Shown: positions 1 through 9,631 of the stretch, piece after piece | How the letters are laid out: every line of letters starts with the position of its first letter | How positions within the stretch are numbered: the stretch's first letter is position 1 | Made by a program: the position numbers and the translations under genes | Assembly (NCBI GenBank): GCA_016793465.1 | Contig: JAEUJW010000012.1 | Coordinates: forward strand, 10,045 to 74,044 | Source of the DNA: Myxococcales bacterium | Lineage (GTDB): Bacteria; Myxococcota; Polyangia; Nannocystales; Nannocystaceae | Direction of reading: 5' to 3' | DNA length: 64,000 nt | Notes under the pieces: model-generated | What the model saw: the letters and a program-made list of their open reading frames with translations, nothing else | Database searches by the model: none | What the model was told of the DNA's origin: nothing

Positions 1-765
1 GATCGGCTTGCCCCGCGCGTTGTGGAAGGGTGGGCGGCCGGCGAGCACCCGGTAGAGGGTGATCGCCATCGAGTACACGTCCGACCGGCGGTCGAGCGGA
101 AGCTGCGCGGCCTGCTCGGGGGACGCGTAGCCGGGCGTGCAGAGCACACGCCCGGCCTCGGTCGTCGGCGGGCCCGCGGCGTCGCGCAGGGCGCGGTCCG
201 GCTTGGCCAGGCCGAGGTCGATTACGACGGCCCGCGGCGGGCAGCCGGGCTCGCGGGCGACGAGGATGTTGCCCGGCTTGATATCGCGGTGGACATAGCC
301 CCGCTCGTGAACCGCGTGTAAGGCCTCGAGCGCGGGCAGGAGCAACTCGATCGCCTCGTTCCAAGGGAGGCGCTCCCCGGGACGCTCGCGCAGGTGCATC
401 TCGAGGTTGGGGCCGTCGAGCAGCTCCATAGCGATATAGGCGGAGTGCGTCGTCTTGCCGGTGCCGAACACCCGCACGAGGTTCCCGTGGCGGACCTGGG
501 CGGCAGCACGGGCCTCCTGAATCATGCGGGCGCGCATCTCGCCGGTCGCAATCTCCGGTCTCAGCAACTTGATGGCGACATCGATACCGAGCTCGTCGTC
601 GTGGGCGCGGTAGACATCGGCCATGCCGCCGCCGCCGAGGTGCGCCTGGATGGTGTAGCGCCCGGCGATGGTGATCCCGATGAGGTCGTCCTCCACCGTC
701 TCGCCCTGCTCCGAGTCGAGATCGTCGACCTCGACGAGCCGGAACTTGGGGCTGGTACTCGACAT
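1..765 (-). CDS. Ser/Thr protein kinase, N-terminal 255 residues (3' end outside window)
   Basis: Cytoplasmic Hanks-type kinase domain that phosphorylates Ser/Thr on unknown partners. Seen in the sequence: glycine-rich loop HLGGGGMADVY (residues 42-52), the VAIK lysine at K66, catalytic loop HRDIKPGN at 159-166, a DLG magnesium loop (DLG instead of DFG, common in bacterial kinases) at 183-185 and the APE-equivalent SPEQ near 215. About 30 acidic residues precede the kinase fold. The start is the only ATG that gives the complete N-lobe. The frame is open to base 1, so the C-terminal domains, which in myxobacteria often include a membrane segment and sensor repeats, are not visible. It is transcribed away from the defence genes and is probably ordinary chromosomal context. 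Confidence 0.9.
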   Translation of the reverse strand, partial: MSSTSPKFRLVEVDDLDSEQGETVEDDLIGITIAGRYTIQAHLGGGGMADVYRAHDDELGIDVAIKLLRPEIATGEMRARMIQEARAAAQVRHGNLVRVFGTGKTTHSAYIAMELLDGPNLEMHLRERPGERLPWNEAIELLLPALEALHAVHERGYVHRDIKPGNILVAREPGCPPRAVVIDLGLAKPDRALRDAAGPPTTEAGRVLCTPGYASPEQAAQLPLDRRSDVYSMAITLYRVLAGRPPFHNARGKPI

Positions 766-922
766 GGTGGACGTTCTCCCAAGCGACGCGCGGCACCGCG
801 CGGCTGGACTATAGGGGCCTCATGGAGACACTGTCTAGCGGCCGTTTCCACCCCTTCGGATCAGGGCGAGCGGAAACTTCTCGTCCCCCGTCTGGGTCAC
901 CGGCGCCCGACAGTCCAACCAC

Positions 923-1204
923 TCAACTGGTCGGCGCTCGCTGCCGCAGCCACTCTTGCGCGACTTCACCTGGGCTTCTTTTGCGGGTGTCGAGCCAAGA
1001 CGCGTCATTGCTGTTGGATACAAGCGCGTCTCGCATGTGGTTTAGGCACCGCGTGACCCGCGAGGGCGTCCACCCGTGTTCTTCCGCGACCTGGGCCTGA
1101 CGGCGGCCAGCCGCGAGGCCGCGAGCGACTTTTTCCAGATCCTCGGCGGGGATTTGGGGAGGTCCCACGCCCGACGCTACCAGAAACGCGCCCGGGTTTT
1201 CCAC
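923..1204 (-). CDS. Small helix-turn-helix DNA-binding protein (putative)
   Basis: A 93-residue protein with a GTG start. Residues about 22-55 read like a helix-turn-helix: an acidic helix (AEDLEKVARGL), a turn, then VAEEHGWTPSRVTRCL as a plausible recognition helix, similar in spacing to TrfB/KorA-type or sigma region 4-like folds. Nothing catalytic is seen. It is divergent from the two-gene operon at 1286, and the 20-bp inverted repeat at 1225-1274 lies just upstream of its start, so autoregulation through that operator is a natural inference. The ribosome-binding site is weak and an in-frame GTG about 14 codons downstream is an alternative start. Family assignment is by pattern only. Confidence 0.55.
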   Translation of the reverse strand: MENPGAFLVASGVGPPQIPAEDLEKVARGLAAGRRQAQVAEEHGWTPSRVTRCLNHMRDALVSNSNDASWLDTRKRSPGEVAQEWLRQRAPTS

Positions 1205-1224
1205 CGACCCAACGCGCTATTTTC

Positions 1225-1274
1225 TACCGATAATTTCTGTCGAATCCGACGCCGTTCGATAGAAATTATCGGTA
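1225..1274. promoter_or_regulatory. Near-perfect 20-bp inverted repeat, likely operator
   Basis: The left arm 1225-1244 (TACCGATAATTTCTGTCGAA) and right arm 1255-1274 are reverse complements at 19 of 20 positions and are separated by 10 bp. The arms are AT-rich in a GC-rich genome. The element sits in the 81-bp gap between two divergent genes, 20 bp upstream of the GTG at 1204 and 11 bp upstream of the ATG at 1286. The position and symmetry suit a dimeric repressor site covering both promoters. A hairpin in the 5' leader of the rightward transcript is the alternative. Confidence 0.65.
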
Positions 1275-1285
1275 AAATATACCGC

Positions 1286-1564
1286 ATGAACACGCGCACA
1301 GACGAGCACGAGGACGAATTCGCGCTGGATGGTCGAGGGGTGAAGCTGCTCCTCCCCGGGGGTGCCTTGGTCGTTCACATGCCCACGGCGGACGGTGTGG
1401 TTCTCCTCCGGGACTTCCATTCGGCACAGACCACAATCGACACATCGATACGCATTCAATATCAGGACCCCGGCGGCGGAATCCTGCGGGCATTCATACT
1501 CCCGAGCCTCCAGTCCCTGCTCGTTGCACTCGAGCAATTCGTTGTGGAAGGAGCGCGGCAATGA
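1286..1564 (+). CDS. Hypothetical 92-residue protein, first gene of a two-gene operon
   Basis: Unrecognised small soluble protein. After about 14 acidic/polar residues it has a compact alternating pattern (VKLLLPGGALVVHMPTADG, then VVLLRDFH) that suggests a small beta-rich fold. No cysteines or catalytic motif are seen. The frame is open further upstream to 1076, but that would run through the operator palindrome and into the divergent gene, so the ATG just after the palindrome is preferred. Its stop overlaps the next start as ATGA, which indicates translational coupling. Confidence 0.55.
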   Translation: MNTRTDEHEDEFALDGRGVKLLLPGGALVVHMPTADGVVLLRDFHSAQTTIDTSIRIQYQDPGGGILRAFILPSLQSLLVALEQFVVEGARQ

Positions 1565-1974
1565 TGCCCTTCACCTTCCCCATTACGCTTGGGCTGGTCC
1601 TCGTTGTCCTGGGTATCTCAGCCGTGGGCGCGTGGCTTTTGGTCCTGCTCTTCTCCCTGATCTGGCCGCCAAGTGGACCGAATCGAGGCATCAAGACGGC
1701 CAGGCCCGCGACCAACGACCTCACCGTCGCAACCACTCGACGCCGAGACGACGTCGTGATCGACTACATGGAAAATCGCATCGCCAGAGCACCTCGAACG
1801 CGACCGCGACGGATCGCGAAGGAGCATGAGAGCGACGTCGACGATGACCGCGCAACCCGGGAATGGCCCCCGGCCGTGCGCGGCGGCGCGGCAGCACAGG
1901 TGTTCGATCGTCCGGTCGATTCAAAGGCTCGAGATGGTGCGCCCGACGACGCCGACAGCGAGGTCGAGTTCTGA
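1561..1974 (+). CDS. Small membrane-anchored hypothetical protein
   Basis: A 137-residue protein with one strong N-terminal membrane segment (about residues 5-35, LGLVLVVLGISAVGAWLLVL and following), then a hydrophilic, charged, Arg/Asp-rich tail with no recognisable fold. A good Shine-Dalgarno (GGAAGGAG) lies just upstream and the ATG overlaps the preceding stop. The likely topology is a single N-terminal anchor with a cytoplasmic tail. Together with the 92-residue partner and the divergent HTH gene it forms a small regulated cassette beside the defence island. No function is assigned. Confidence 0.6.
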   Translation: MMPFTFPITLGLVLVVLGISAVGAWLLVLLFSLIWPPSGPNRGIKTARPATNDLTVATTRRRDDVVIDYMENRIARAPRTRPRRIAKEHESDVDDDRATREWPPAVRGGAAAQVFDRPVDSKARDGAPDDADSEVEF

Positions 1975-2117
1975 CTCGCACGGCCGCTGCAGCCCGTCCG
2001 GCGACGGCGTCGAGCCGCACCGCCCCTCTCCGGACCCGCGAGTTCGACCTCCGCCCGCGCGTTCCGGTGTTCGGCGCGGTTGTGGTCTTCTGGACACAGG
2101 AGTAGGATGCCGTCCTC

Positions 2118-5100
2118 ATGGACGTCTTCACCCTGCGGGATCAGGTCCTGGACGACTACCAGGCCTACATCCGCAGCTTTTTGAACGTCCGCGACCCGGA
2201 CATCGCCGCGCTGGTCGAACGCGAGCTGGGAGGAGGCCACCTGTGGCCGAGGCCGCTCCTCCAGATCAACCCCGCCTTCGAGTTCGGCGACAGCCTCGAG
2301 GACCTCGTCGCCGACGATGTCCTCCACCCGGTCTGTCAACGAGTCTTCCGGCACAAGCCGGAGCCCGGCGTCGATGGCGGTCCACTCCGCTTGTACCGCC
2401 ATCAGGTCGACGGCATCCGCGGTGGTCGTGCTGGCGACTCGTTCGTCCTCACCACCGGGACCGGCTCGGGCAAGAGCCTCTCGTACATCGTCCCGATCGT
2501 CGACCACGTCCTCCGCCAGCGAGAGTCCGGCGGGGAACGCAAGATCCAGGCGATCATCGTCTACCCCATGAATGCGCTGGCCAACAGCCAGGAGCGCGAA
2601 CTCGAGAAATTTCTAAAACACGGCTTCCCGGACGGCGCGCCGGTCACCTTCCGCTGCTACACGGGCCAGGAGAGCCAGGACAGCCGCAAGCAGATCCTCG
2701 ACGATCCGCCCGACATCCTGCTGACGAACTTCGTCATGCTCGAGCTGATCCTCACCCGGCATGGCGAGCGCCGGTTGATCGACGCGGCGCGCGGGCTCCG
2801 GTTCCTCGTGCTCGACGAGCTGCACACCTACCGCGGCCGCCAGGGCGCCGATGTTGCCCTCCTCGTGCGACGCGTCCGTGAGGCCTGCCAAGCCCGCGAC
2901 CTCGTGTGCATCGGCACCTCTGCCACGCTCGCGTCGAGCACGACGTGGCGCGAACAACAGAACGAGGTCGCCGGCGTCGCCTCACTCATCTTCGGCTCGC
3001 CCGTCGATCCCAGGCGCATCATCGGCGAGCTCCTGCGCCGACGCACGCCGCTCCTGGACCTCGACGACGACTCGATCCGCCAGCGCCTCCGGGTACGCGT
3101 CTCGGCGGGTCCGAGCCCTCACCTCGACGCTGACGACCCGCTCGCCTCGTGGATCGAGACGGCCCTCGGCCTCGACCTCTCCAGCGACGGCCGACTCATA
3201 CGTCGCATGCCACGCACCCTCGACGCTGTCGCCACGGAGCTGGCCAGCGACATCGAGCTCCCCGTCGACCTCTGCGCCCGGACGATCGCCGCGGCCCTCC
3301 TCGCGGGAAACACCGATGGACGCCCGTTCTTCGCCCTCCGCGTGCATCAGTTCCTGTCCAAGGGCGACACCGTCTATGCCCCCCTCAAGGCCGAAGGGCA
3401 GCGCCAGCCGACACTTCACGCCCAGGAGTTCGTCCCGGGGAGCGGCGGCGGCGAGCGGCTCTATCCGCTCGTCTTCTGCCGCGAGTGCGGCCAGGAGTAT
3501 TACGCCGTCGTCCGCCGCTCGACGGACCAGGGCTACATCTACGGCTCCTATCGTCGCGACTTCACGGACAATCCGGATGCGGAGATAGGATACCTCTATC
3601 TCAACACCCGCGACCCCTGGCCCGACCACCCCGACGACCTCCCGCGGTTCCCCGACACGTGGGTCGAGTCCAAAGACGGCAAGCTGCGCCTGCGCCGCGA
3701 ACGACGCGACGACGTCCCGCGCCCCTGCTTTGTCGCGCCCGACGGCCGCGAGGGCCACGGCGACCTGCGCGTCCACTTCCTGCCGGCCCCGTTCCGCTTC
3801 TGCCTGCACTGCGGGGTTCAGTACACCGCCCACGCTCGTTCCGACTTCGGCAAGCTCGCCACCCTCGGCACCGAGGGGCGCAGTACCGCGACGACCCTCC
3901 TCAGCCTGTCCGCTGTCCGTCGACTGCGTCAGGTCCCTGACCTCCAGCCGCATGCGATGAAGCTGCTCAGCTTCACGGACAACCGTCAGGACGCATCGCT
4001 GCAGGCCGGTCACTTCAACGACTTCGTGCACATCGCGATCGTGCGTTCCGCCCTGTGGCGCGCCGTCGCGGACGCCGGCCCCGGCGGCCTCACCCACGAG
4101 AACCTCACCGACGCCGTCTTCCGCGCCCTCGACCTCCCACTCGCAGGCTACGCCAGCAACCCCCATGTCGAGTATCGCCAGCGCGAGGAGACCGAACGGG
4201 CGCTCCGCCGCGTGCTCGGCTACCACGTCTACCGCGACCTCAAGCGTGGCTGGCGGCTCGTCGCCCCCAACCTCGAGCAGTCCGGCCTCTTGGTCCTCGA
4301 CTACTCCTCCCTCAACGAATTCAGCGCCGATACCCCGAAGTGGACGCAGCACCACCCGGCCATCGCCCACGCGGCTCCCGAGCAACGCCGACAGCTCTGC
4401 CGGATCCTACTCGATCACCTGCGCCGAGAACTGGCCATCCGCGTCGACTACCTCGACGACGCCCGCCGCGACGCCCTGTTGCAGATGTCTAACCAGTACC
4501 TCAACGAGCGCTGGCGGATCGACGACTTCGAACGCAACCTCGAGCTCGCCTGCACGGCCTTTCCGGGCGGCGAACCGCCGAAGGGTCGCCACCCGCGCGG
4601 CGTGTACGTCTCTCCCCGTGGCGGCTTCGCCCGCTACGTCCGTCACACGCTGCGCAGCGACCTCAAGACGGACGACCTCGAGCACATCCTCCGCGAACTG
4701 TTCGAGGCCCTGCTCGTTCCCGGCCTGCTCGAGCGAGTCGTCCCGCCCCGGGACGGAGCCCCGGCAGGCTATATGATCCCCGCCTCAAGCCTCGTCTGGT
4801 GCGCCGGCGCCGGCACGGACCGCTCCTGGGATCCGATGCGCGTGCCGCGTCCGCCCGCCCATGGCCTGCGTCCCAACGAGTTCTTCACCGCGTTCTACCG
4901 CGGTCGTAACAGTGACCTTCATACCCTCGCCGCGCGCGAGCACACCGCCCAGGTCCGCGTCGCCGACCGCAAGGACCGCGAGCGGGATTTCGGCAGCGCC
5001 GCCCTGCCGATCCTCTACTGCTCACCGACGATGGAGCTCGGCGTCGACATCCGCGACCTCAACGTCGTCAACATGCGCAACATACCGCCGACCCCGGCAA

Positions 5101-7601
5101 ACTACGCCCAACGCAGCGGTCGCGCCGGTCGCAGCGGGCAAGCCGCGTTCATCTACACCTACTGCACCGCCACGAGCCCGCACGACCAGTACTTCTTCCG
5201 CCGCCCCGAGAAGATGGTCGCCGGCATCGTCAGCACCCCGCGGCTCGACCTCGGCAACGAGGATCTGCTCCGCTCACACGTTCACGCGATCTGGCTCGCC
5301 GAGGTCGGTCTCGACCTCGGCGACTCGCTCGGTCATCTCCTCGACGTCGCCGGTGATCGTCCCTCCTTGAAGCTCCTCCGCGACGTTGAGACCAAGCTCG
5401 AGGATCTCACGGCCCGTGACCGCGCCCAGCGTCGCGCCGAATGGGCGCTCAGGGACTGCCTGCACGAATTCCTGGCCCGCCGCGGCCTCACCGTCGAGGC
5501 CTGGCTGACCGGCGTCTTCGCCGACCTACCAAAACGCTTCAACGACGCCTGCGAGCGCTGGAAGAGCCTGTTTCGGACCGCCAAGGACCAGCTCCAGCGC
5601 CAGCACAAGATCGCCGAGGACCACTCGCGCCCCGCCGTCGAGCGCGACCAGGCCAAGCGCCTGCGCGAGGAGGCCGATCGTCAGCTCAGCATCCTGGTCG
5701 ACCATGACCCCGACCAGCAGCACTCCGACTTTTACCCCTACCGCTACTTCGCCAGCGAGGGCTTCCTTCCCGGCTACAACTTCCCGCGGCTCCCGCTCTC
5801 TGCCTACCTTCCGGGCGCACGCCGGCGCCGCCGCGGCGGCCAGCGCGACGACGAGTACCTGTCTCGTCCCCGCTTCCTGGCCATCTCCGAGTTCGGCCCG
5901 CGCGCGATCCTCTACCACGAGGGTTCGCGCTACGTGATCCACCGCGTCCTCCTGTCTGCGGACAACAGCGAGGGTCGCCTCAAGGTCCGCGCCGCGCTAT
6001 GCGAGTCCTGCGGCTACCTCCACCGCCTGACCGATGATCCGGCGCCCGACCTCTGCGTCAACTGCCACGGCCGTCTCGCCAAACCCTTTAATAATCTCTT
6101 CCGCATGCGCCATGTCGCCGCCCGCCGCCGTGATCGCATCACATGCGACGAGGAGGAGCGTCAGCGCCTCGGCTACGAGCTCAAGACCGGCGTTCAGTTC
6201 GCCGGCCAACAGAGCGGCCACCCCGACGCGCGCTCCGCCGTTCTCCGCGCAGAGGACGGAACGCCGCTCGCCGAGCTCGTGTACGGCCACGCTGCCACGG
6301 TCTGGCGGATCAACCTCGGCTGGCGCCGCCGCAAGCCCGACCAACCCCCTGGCTTCGAACTCGACACCGAGCGCGGCTTCTGGGCCCGCAGCCGTCCCGA
6401 CCAGGAGGATGACCCCGATCCCGAGGACCCGCAGACCCCGCATCAGGAGCGCGTCATCCCCTACGTGGAGGACACCCGCAACTGCTTGCTCCTCCAACCG
6501 TCCGGGGAGATTGACGACTCGCTCATGGCCTCGCTGCAGGCCGCCCTCAAGACCGCCATCCAGCTCCACTTCCAGCTCGAGGACCGCGAGCTCGCCGCCG
6601 AGCCCTTGCCCTCGACCGAGGAGCGCCAGCAGCTCCTGTTCTACGAGGCCGCCGAGGGCGGTGCTGGCGTCCTGCGACAGCTCATCGACGACGAGGGAGC
6701 GCTGGCCCGCGTCGCCGCGACCGCGCTCGAGCTGTGTCACTTCGACCCGCAAAATGGCGATGACCAGGGCCACGCCCCCGGCGCCCGCGAGCGCTGCGAG
6801 GCCGCCTGCTACGAGTGTCTGCTGTCCTACTCCAACCAGTACGACCACGAGCTCCTACGCCGACACACCCTCGCGCCCCGCCTGATGGCCTGGTCGCAGG
6901 CCCGCGTGGTACCCGACCTCCGCATCACCCCGCCGCCGCCACGTGACACTCGCGCCGACACCCTCGGCCGCCACGACCTCTCCGACCTCGAGCGCCGCTT
7001 TCTCGACCTGCTGGTCGAGCTCGGCGTCGCGCTCCCGGACGCCGCCCAAAAACACCTCGATGCCGGCCCCTGCGTGGCGAACTTCTTCTACACCGCGCAC
7101 AGCCTCGCCATCTTCCTCGACGACCCGACGCATGACGACCCGGCCCAGCTCCGCCGCGATCAGGCCCTGCACGAGCGCCTCGAGGACGCCGGCTACGCCG
7201 TCCTCCGCTTCCACCATGCCGCCGACTGGACAGCCCTCGTACGCGCCCAACCCGGCATCTTCGGCACCGTCATCGCTAAGCCGGAGCCCCCTACTGCGCC
7301 GGTTCCTTCCCCGATCGACCTCAGCGACTACTCCGCCGCCTGGCGCCCGGTCATGCAGACCCTTGCCGGCCAGGGCATCGCCATCGAACCTGGCGGCGAA
7401 GTCGGACACCCCGTGGTCGGACGCTTTATCGCCACCTTGACCCGCGGTACCGTCACCGTCCATCTCATCGACACGACCGACCCGAACGCCCCCCGCGCTC
7501 GCAAGCACCTCACCGGCCACGGCGCCACCATCGTGATGTTCGCCGCCGCCGACCTCGAAGCGCTCCCTCCCGCCGCCCTCGTCTCGCAGGTGTTCGCATG
7601 A
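2118..7601 (+). CDS. Giant SF2 helicase with DUF1998 and C-terminal nuclease-like domain (DruE / DrmA-DrmB / MrfA-like)
   Basis: An 1827-residue DNA helicase-type ATPase. Visible in order: Walker A TGTGSGKS (113-120), DELH box at 233-236, GTSATL near 267, a first zinc knuckle FCRECG (about 454) and CLHCG (about 562), helicase lobe 2 with MELGVDI and [10 protein letters not shown] (about 970-1006), DUF1998 zinc sites CESCGYL / CVNCHG (about 1295-1315) and [12 protein letters not shown] (about 1561). A C-terminal DUF559/PD-(D/E)XK-like segment follows (about 1650-1715) with IFLDDPTH and a VLRF strand. DruE of Druantia and a DrmA+DrmB fusion both combine helicase with DUF1998, and the size suits DruE. 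The neighbouring DrmD and methylase genes favour a DISARM-class reading. It is the first gene of the operon and its stop overlaps the next start (ATGA). The start is the ATG near GGAG at about 2100. Confidence 0.85.
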   Translation: MDVFTLRDQVLDDYQAYIRSFLNVRDPDIAALVERELGGGHLWPRPLLQINPAFEFGDSLEDLVADDVLHPVCQRVFRHKPEPGVDGGPLRLYRHQVDGIRGGRAGDSFVLTTGTGSGKSLSYIVPIVDHVLRQRESGGERKIQAIIVYPMNALANSQERELEKFLKHGFPDGAPVTFRCYTGQESQDSRKQILDDPPDILLTNFVMLELILTRHGERRLIDAARGLRFLVLDELHTYRGRQGADVALLVRRVREACQARDLVCIGTSATLASSTTWREQQNEVAGVASLIFGSPVDPRRIIGELLRRRTPLLDLDDDSIRQRLRVRVSAGPSPHLDADDPLASWIETALGLDLSSDGRLIRRMPRTLDAVATELASDIELPVDLCARTIAAALLAGNTDGRPFFALRVHQFLSKGDTVYAPLKAEGQRQPTLHAQEFVPGSGGGERLYPLVFCRECGQEYYAVVRRSTDQGYIYGSYRRDFTDNPDAEIGYLYLNTRDPWPDHPDDLPRFPDTWVESKDGKLRLRRERRDDVPRPCFVAPDGREGHGDLRVHFLPAPFRFCLHCGVQYTAHARSDFGKLATLGTEGRSTATTLLSLSAVRRLRQVPDLQPHAMKLLSFTDNRQDASLQAGHFNDFVHIAIVRSALWRAVADAGPGGLTHENLTDAVFRALDLPLAGYASNPHVEYRQREETERALRRVLGYHVYRDLKRGWRLVAPNLEQSGLLVLDYSSLNEFSADTPKWTQHHPAIAHAAPEQRRQLCRILLDHLRRELAIRVDYLDDARRDALLQMSNQYLNERWRIDDFERNLELACTAFPGGEPPKGRHPRGVYVSPRGGFARYVRHTLRSDLKTDDLEHILRELFEALLVPGLLERVVPPRDGAPAGYMIPASSLVWCAGAGTDRSWDPMRVPRPPAHGLRPNEFFTAFYRGRNSDLHTLAAREHTAQVRVADRKDRERDFGSAALPILYCSPTMELGVDIRDLNVVNMRNIPPTPANYAQRSGRAGRSGQAAFIYTYCTATSPHDQYFFRRPEKMVAGIVSTPRLDLGNEDLLRSHVHAIWLAEVGLDLGDSLGHLLDVAGDRPSLKLLRDVETKLEDLTARDRAQRRAEWALRDCLHEFLARRGLTVEAWLTGVFADLPKRFNDACERWKSLFRTAKDQLQRQHKIAEDHSRPAVERDQAKRLREEADRQLSILVDHDPDQQHSDFYPYRYFASEGFLPGYNFPRLPLSAYLPGARRRRRGGQRDDEYLSRPRFLAISEFGPRAILYHEGSRYVIHRVLLSADNSEGRLKVRAALCESCGYLHRLTDDPAPDLCVNCHGRLAKPFNNLFRMRHVAARRRDRITCDEEERQRLGYELKTGVQFAGQQSGHPDARSAVLRAEDGTPLAELVYGHAATVWRINLGWRRRKPDQPPGFELDTERGFWARSRPDQEDDPDPEDPQTPHQERVIPYVEDTRNCLLLQPSGEIDDSLMASLQAALKTAIQLHFQLEDRELAAEPLPSTEERQQLLFYEAAEGGAGVLRQLIDDEGALARVAATALELCHFDPQNGDDQGHAPGARERCEAACYECLLSYSNQYDHELLRRHTLAPRLMAWSQARVVPDLRITPPPPRDTRADTLGRHDLSDLERRFLDLLVELGVALPDAAQKHLDAGPCVANFFYTAHSLAIFLDDPTHDDPAQLRRDQALHERLEDAGYAVLRFHHAADWTALVRAQPGIFGTVIAKPEPPTAPVPSPIDLSDYSAAWRPVMQTLAGQGIAIEPGGEVGHPVVGRFIATLTRGTVTVHLIDTTDPNAPRARKHLTGHGATIVMFAAADLEALPPAALVSQVFA

Positions 7602-9631
7602 CCGCCTTCCTCTACTCCCAGAGCTTCTTCGACGAGATCGACCACCTCGCGGCCGAGGACCGCGGCGCCATCCTCAGCTTCCTCGCCGCGTTCCAGCGCA
7701 ACCCGAAAAGCCCCGGCAACAGCCTCGAGCGCCTGCAGAACGACCTCTGGTCGGGGCGCATCACCCGCGATCTGCGGATGATTCTCCACAAGGACGGCGA
7801 CACCTGGGTCTTTCTCCGCGCCGACCACCACGACGAAGCATACCGCTGGGCAGAGCGGCGTCGCGTCGGTCGTCACCCGAGCACCGGCGCCCTGCAGGTC
7901 GTCGAAACCGTCGTCCGCGAGGTCCAGCGAGCGAGCGAGCCTTCGACCCCGCCGCTGTTCGCCGACCGGGCCGACGACTACATCCTCAGCCTCGGCGTCC
8001 CCTCGGCCTGGTTGCCGACGCTCCGCGAGATCCGCGACACCGACACCCTCCTCGAAGTCATCGCCCATCTCCCGCAGGACGTCGCCGACCGCCTGTTGCG
8101 CCTCTCGACCGGCGAGCTGGTCACGCCGCCCGAGCCGGTCCCTCTCACCATCCCCCTAGTCGACGCACCAGACGCGCGTCGTGACTTCCGGGTCATCGAG
8201 GACGAGGTCGGCCTGCGCCGCGCCATGGAGGAGCCCTTCGACCGGTGGATCCACTTCCTCCACCCCTCGCAGCAGGACCTCGTCGGCGCTCGTTTCTCGG
8301 GCCCCGCGAAGATCTCCGGCGCAGCAGGCACTGGCAAGACCGTCGTCGCCATGCACCGCGCCCGCCACCTTGCGCGCCAGGGCAAGCGCGTCCTCCTGAC
8401 CAGCTACGTCTCGACCCTGTGCACCAACCTGGAACGCCAGCTCCGTCGCCTGTGTACCACCGAGGAACTGACGAAGATCCACGTCGCCACCGTCCACAAC
8501 CAGATCCGCACCGTCCTGCGCAAGCACCACCCGGATCTGCAGCGAGCCGACGACACCGCCGTTCGTCAGGCCCTCACCCGCGCCGCCCGCGAGGTCGGCG
8601 GGTTCGACCTCGAGTTTCTCACCGCCGAGTGGGCCCATGTGATCCAGCCGCAGGGCATCGTCACCTGGGATCAGTACCGCGAGGCCAGCCGCACCGGCCG
8701 TGGACGGCCTCTCCTCGTCCGTGAGCGCAAGCAGATCTGGCAGGTATTTGAACGTGTGCGCCAGCTCCTCGCCGCAGCGCGCAAGGCTGACTGGGCGACC
8801 CTCACCGCCCGGGCCACCGAGCTACTCACCACAGGCCAGGTCGCCGGCGAGTTTGATGCCGTCCTCGTCGACGAGCTGCAGGACCTCCAGGCGGGCGAGC
8901 TCAAATTTTTAAAGGCGCTGTGTCGGAACCCTGGCGACCTGCTGCTCGTCGGCGACGCGGGCCAACGGATCTACGGCGCCGGCTTCAGCCTCGGCGCCCT
9001 CGGCATCGAGGTCCGCGGCCGCTCCTTCATCCTCAAGGTCAACTACCGCACGACCGAGCAGATCCGCCGGCACGCGGACCGAGTCCTCGGCGACCCGACC
9101 GACGACATGGACGGTAACACCGAGACCCGCCGCAACACCCGCAGCCTCGTCCAGGGCCCGGTGCCGACCCTGCAGGCGCACCGCAGCGCAAAATCCGAGA
9201 TCGAGGCCACCGTCGCCATGGTCCGCCAGCACCTCGCCGACGGACTTCCCGCCCCCGCGATCGCCGTGTTCGCCCGCACCAACGCCCAGCTCGACGCCGT
9301 GGCGGACGCCCTCCAGGACGAGAAGATCGCCGCTCACCTGCTCCGCGACGACGAGGACCGCGAGGACACCGCCGGCATCCGCCTCGGTACCATGCACCGC
9401 GCCAAGGGCCTCGAGTTCCGCGCCGTCATCGTCCTCGGCTGCAACGACAAGAACCTCCCCCACGCCAACACAATTAAAGACATCCAGGACCCCAGCGACC
9501 GCGAGCACGCGATCCAGGCCGAGCGCCAGCTCCTCTACGTCGCCATGACCCGCGCCCGCGAACGCCTCCACCTGTCCTGGCCCGGCACTCCGAGTCCCTT
9601 CCTCGCCCCCCTCACGGGTCGCACCGCATGA
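7598..9631 (+). CDS. RelE/ParE-fold domain fused to UvrD/Rep-type SF1 helicase
   Basis: A 677-residue two-part protein. Residues 1-90 have the RelE/ParE toxin-fold pattern: SQSFFDEIDHL, then a helical pair, RITRDLRMILHKDGDTWVFL and a final HHDEAYRWAERR. From about 215 a UvrD-like helicase follows: HPSQQDLV (Q motif), Walker A GAAGTGKT (241-248), Walker B VDELQDL (D425, E426), GDAGQRIYG, then MHRAKGLEF and ERQLLYVAMTRARERL. The family unwinds DNA 3'-5' using ATP. Here it probably acts with the giant helicase and DrmD, since all three overlap by 4 bp. The RelE part may be a degenerate nuclease or a docking fold; its activity cannot be judged from sequence. A rare TTA codon lies in TTT-TTA-AAG at 8906. 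Confidence 0.88.
   Translation: MTAFLYSQSFFDEIDHLAAEDRGAILSFLAAFQRNPKSPGNSLERLQNDLWSGRITRDLRMILHKDGDTWVFLRADHHDEAYRWAERRRVGRHPSTGALQVVETVVREVQRASEPSTPPLFADRADDYILSLGVPSAWLPTLREIRDTDTLLEVIAHLPQDVADRLLRLSTGELVTPPEPVPLTIPLVDAPDARRDFRVIEDEVGLRRAMEEPFDRWIHFLHPSQQDLVGARFSGPAKISGAAGTGKTVVAMHRARHLARQGKRVLLTSYVSTLCTNLERQLRRLCTTEELTKIHVATVHNQIRTVLRKHHPDLQRADDTAVRQALTRAAREVGGFDLEFLTAEWAHVIQPQGIVTWDQYREASRTGRGRPLLVRERKQIWQVFERVRQLLAAARKADWATLTARATELLTTGQVAGEFDAVLVDELQDLQAGELKFLKALCRNPGDLLLVGDAGQRIYGAGFSLGALGIEVRGRSFILKVNYRTTEQIRRHADRVLGDPTDDMDGNTETRRNTRSLVQGPVPTLQAHRSAKSEIEATVAMVRQHLADGLPAPAIAVFARTNAQLDAVADALQDEKIAAHLLRDDEDREDTAGIRLGTMHRAKGLEFRAVIVLGCNDKNLPHANTIKDIQDPSDREHAIQAERQLLYVAMTRARERLHLSWPGTPSPFLAPLTGRTA

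Noticed and set aside
1217..1561. Minus-strand open frame opposite the 92-residue gene
   Set aside because: It runs through the operator palindrome and lacks any pattern; the plus-strand gene has ATGA coupling to the next gene and a following Shine-Dalgarno.
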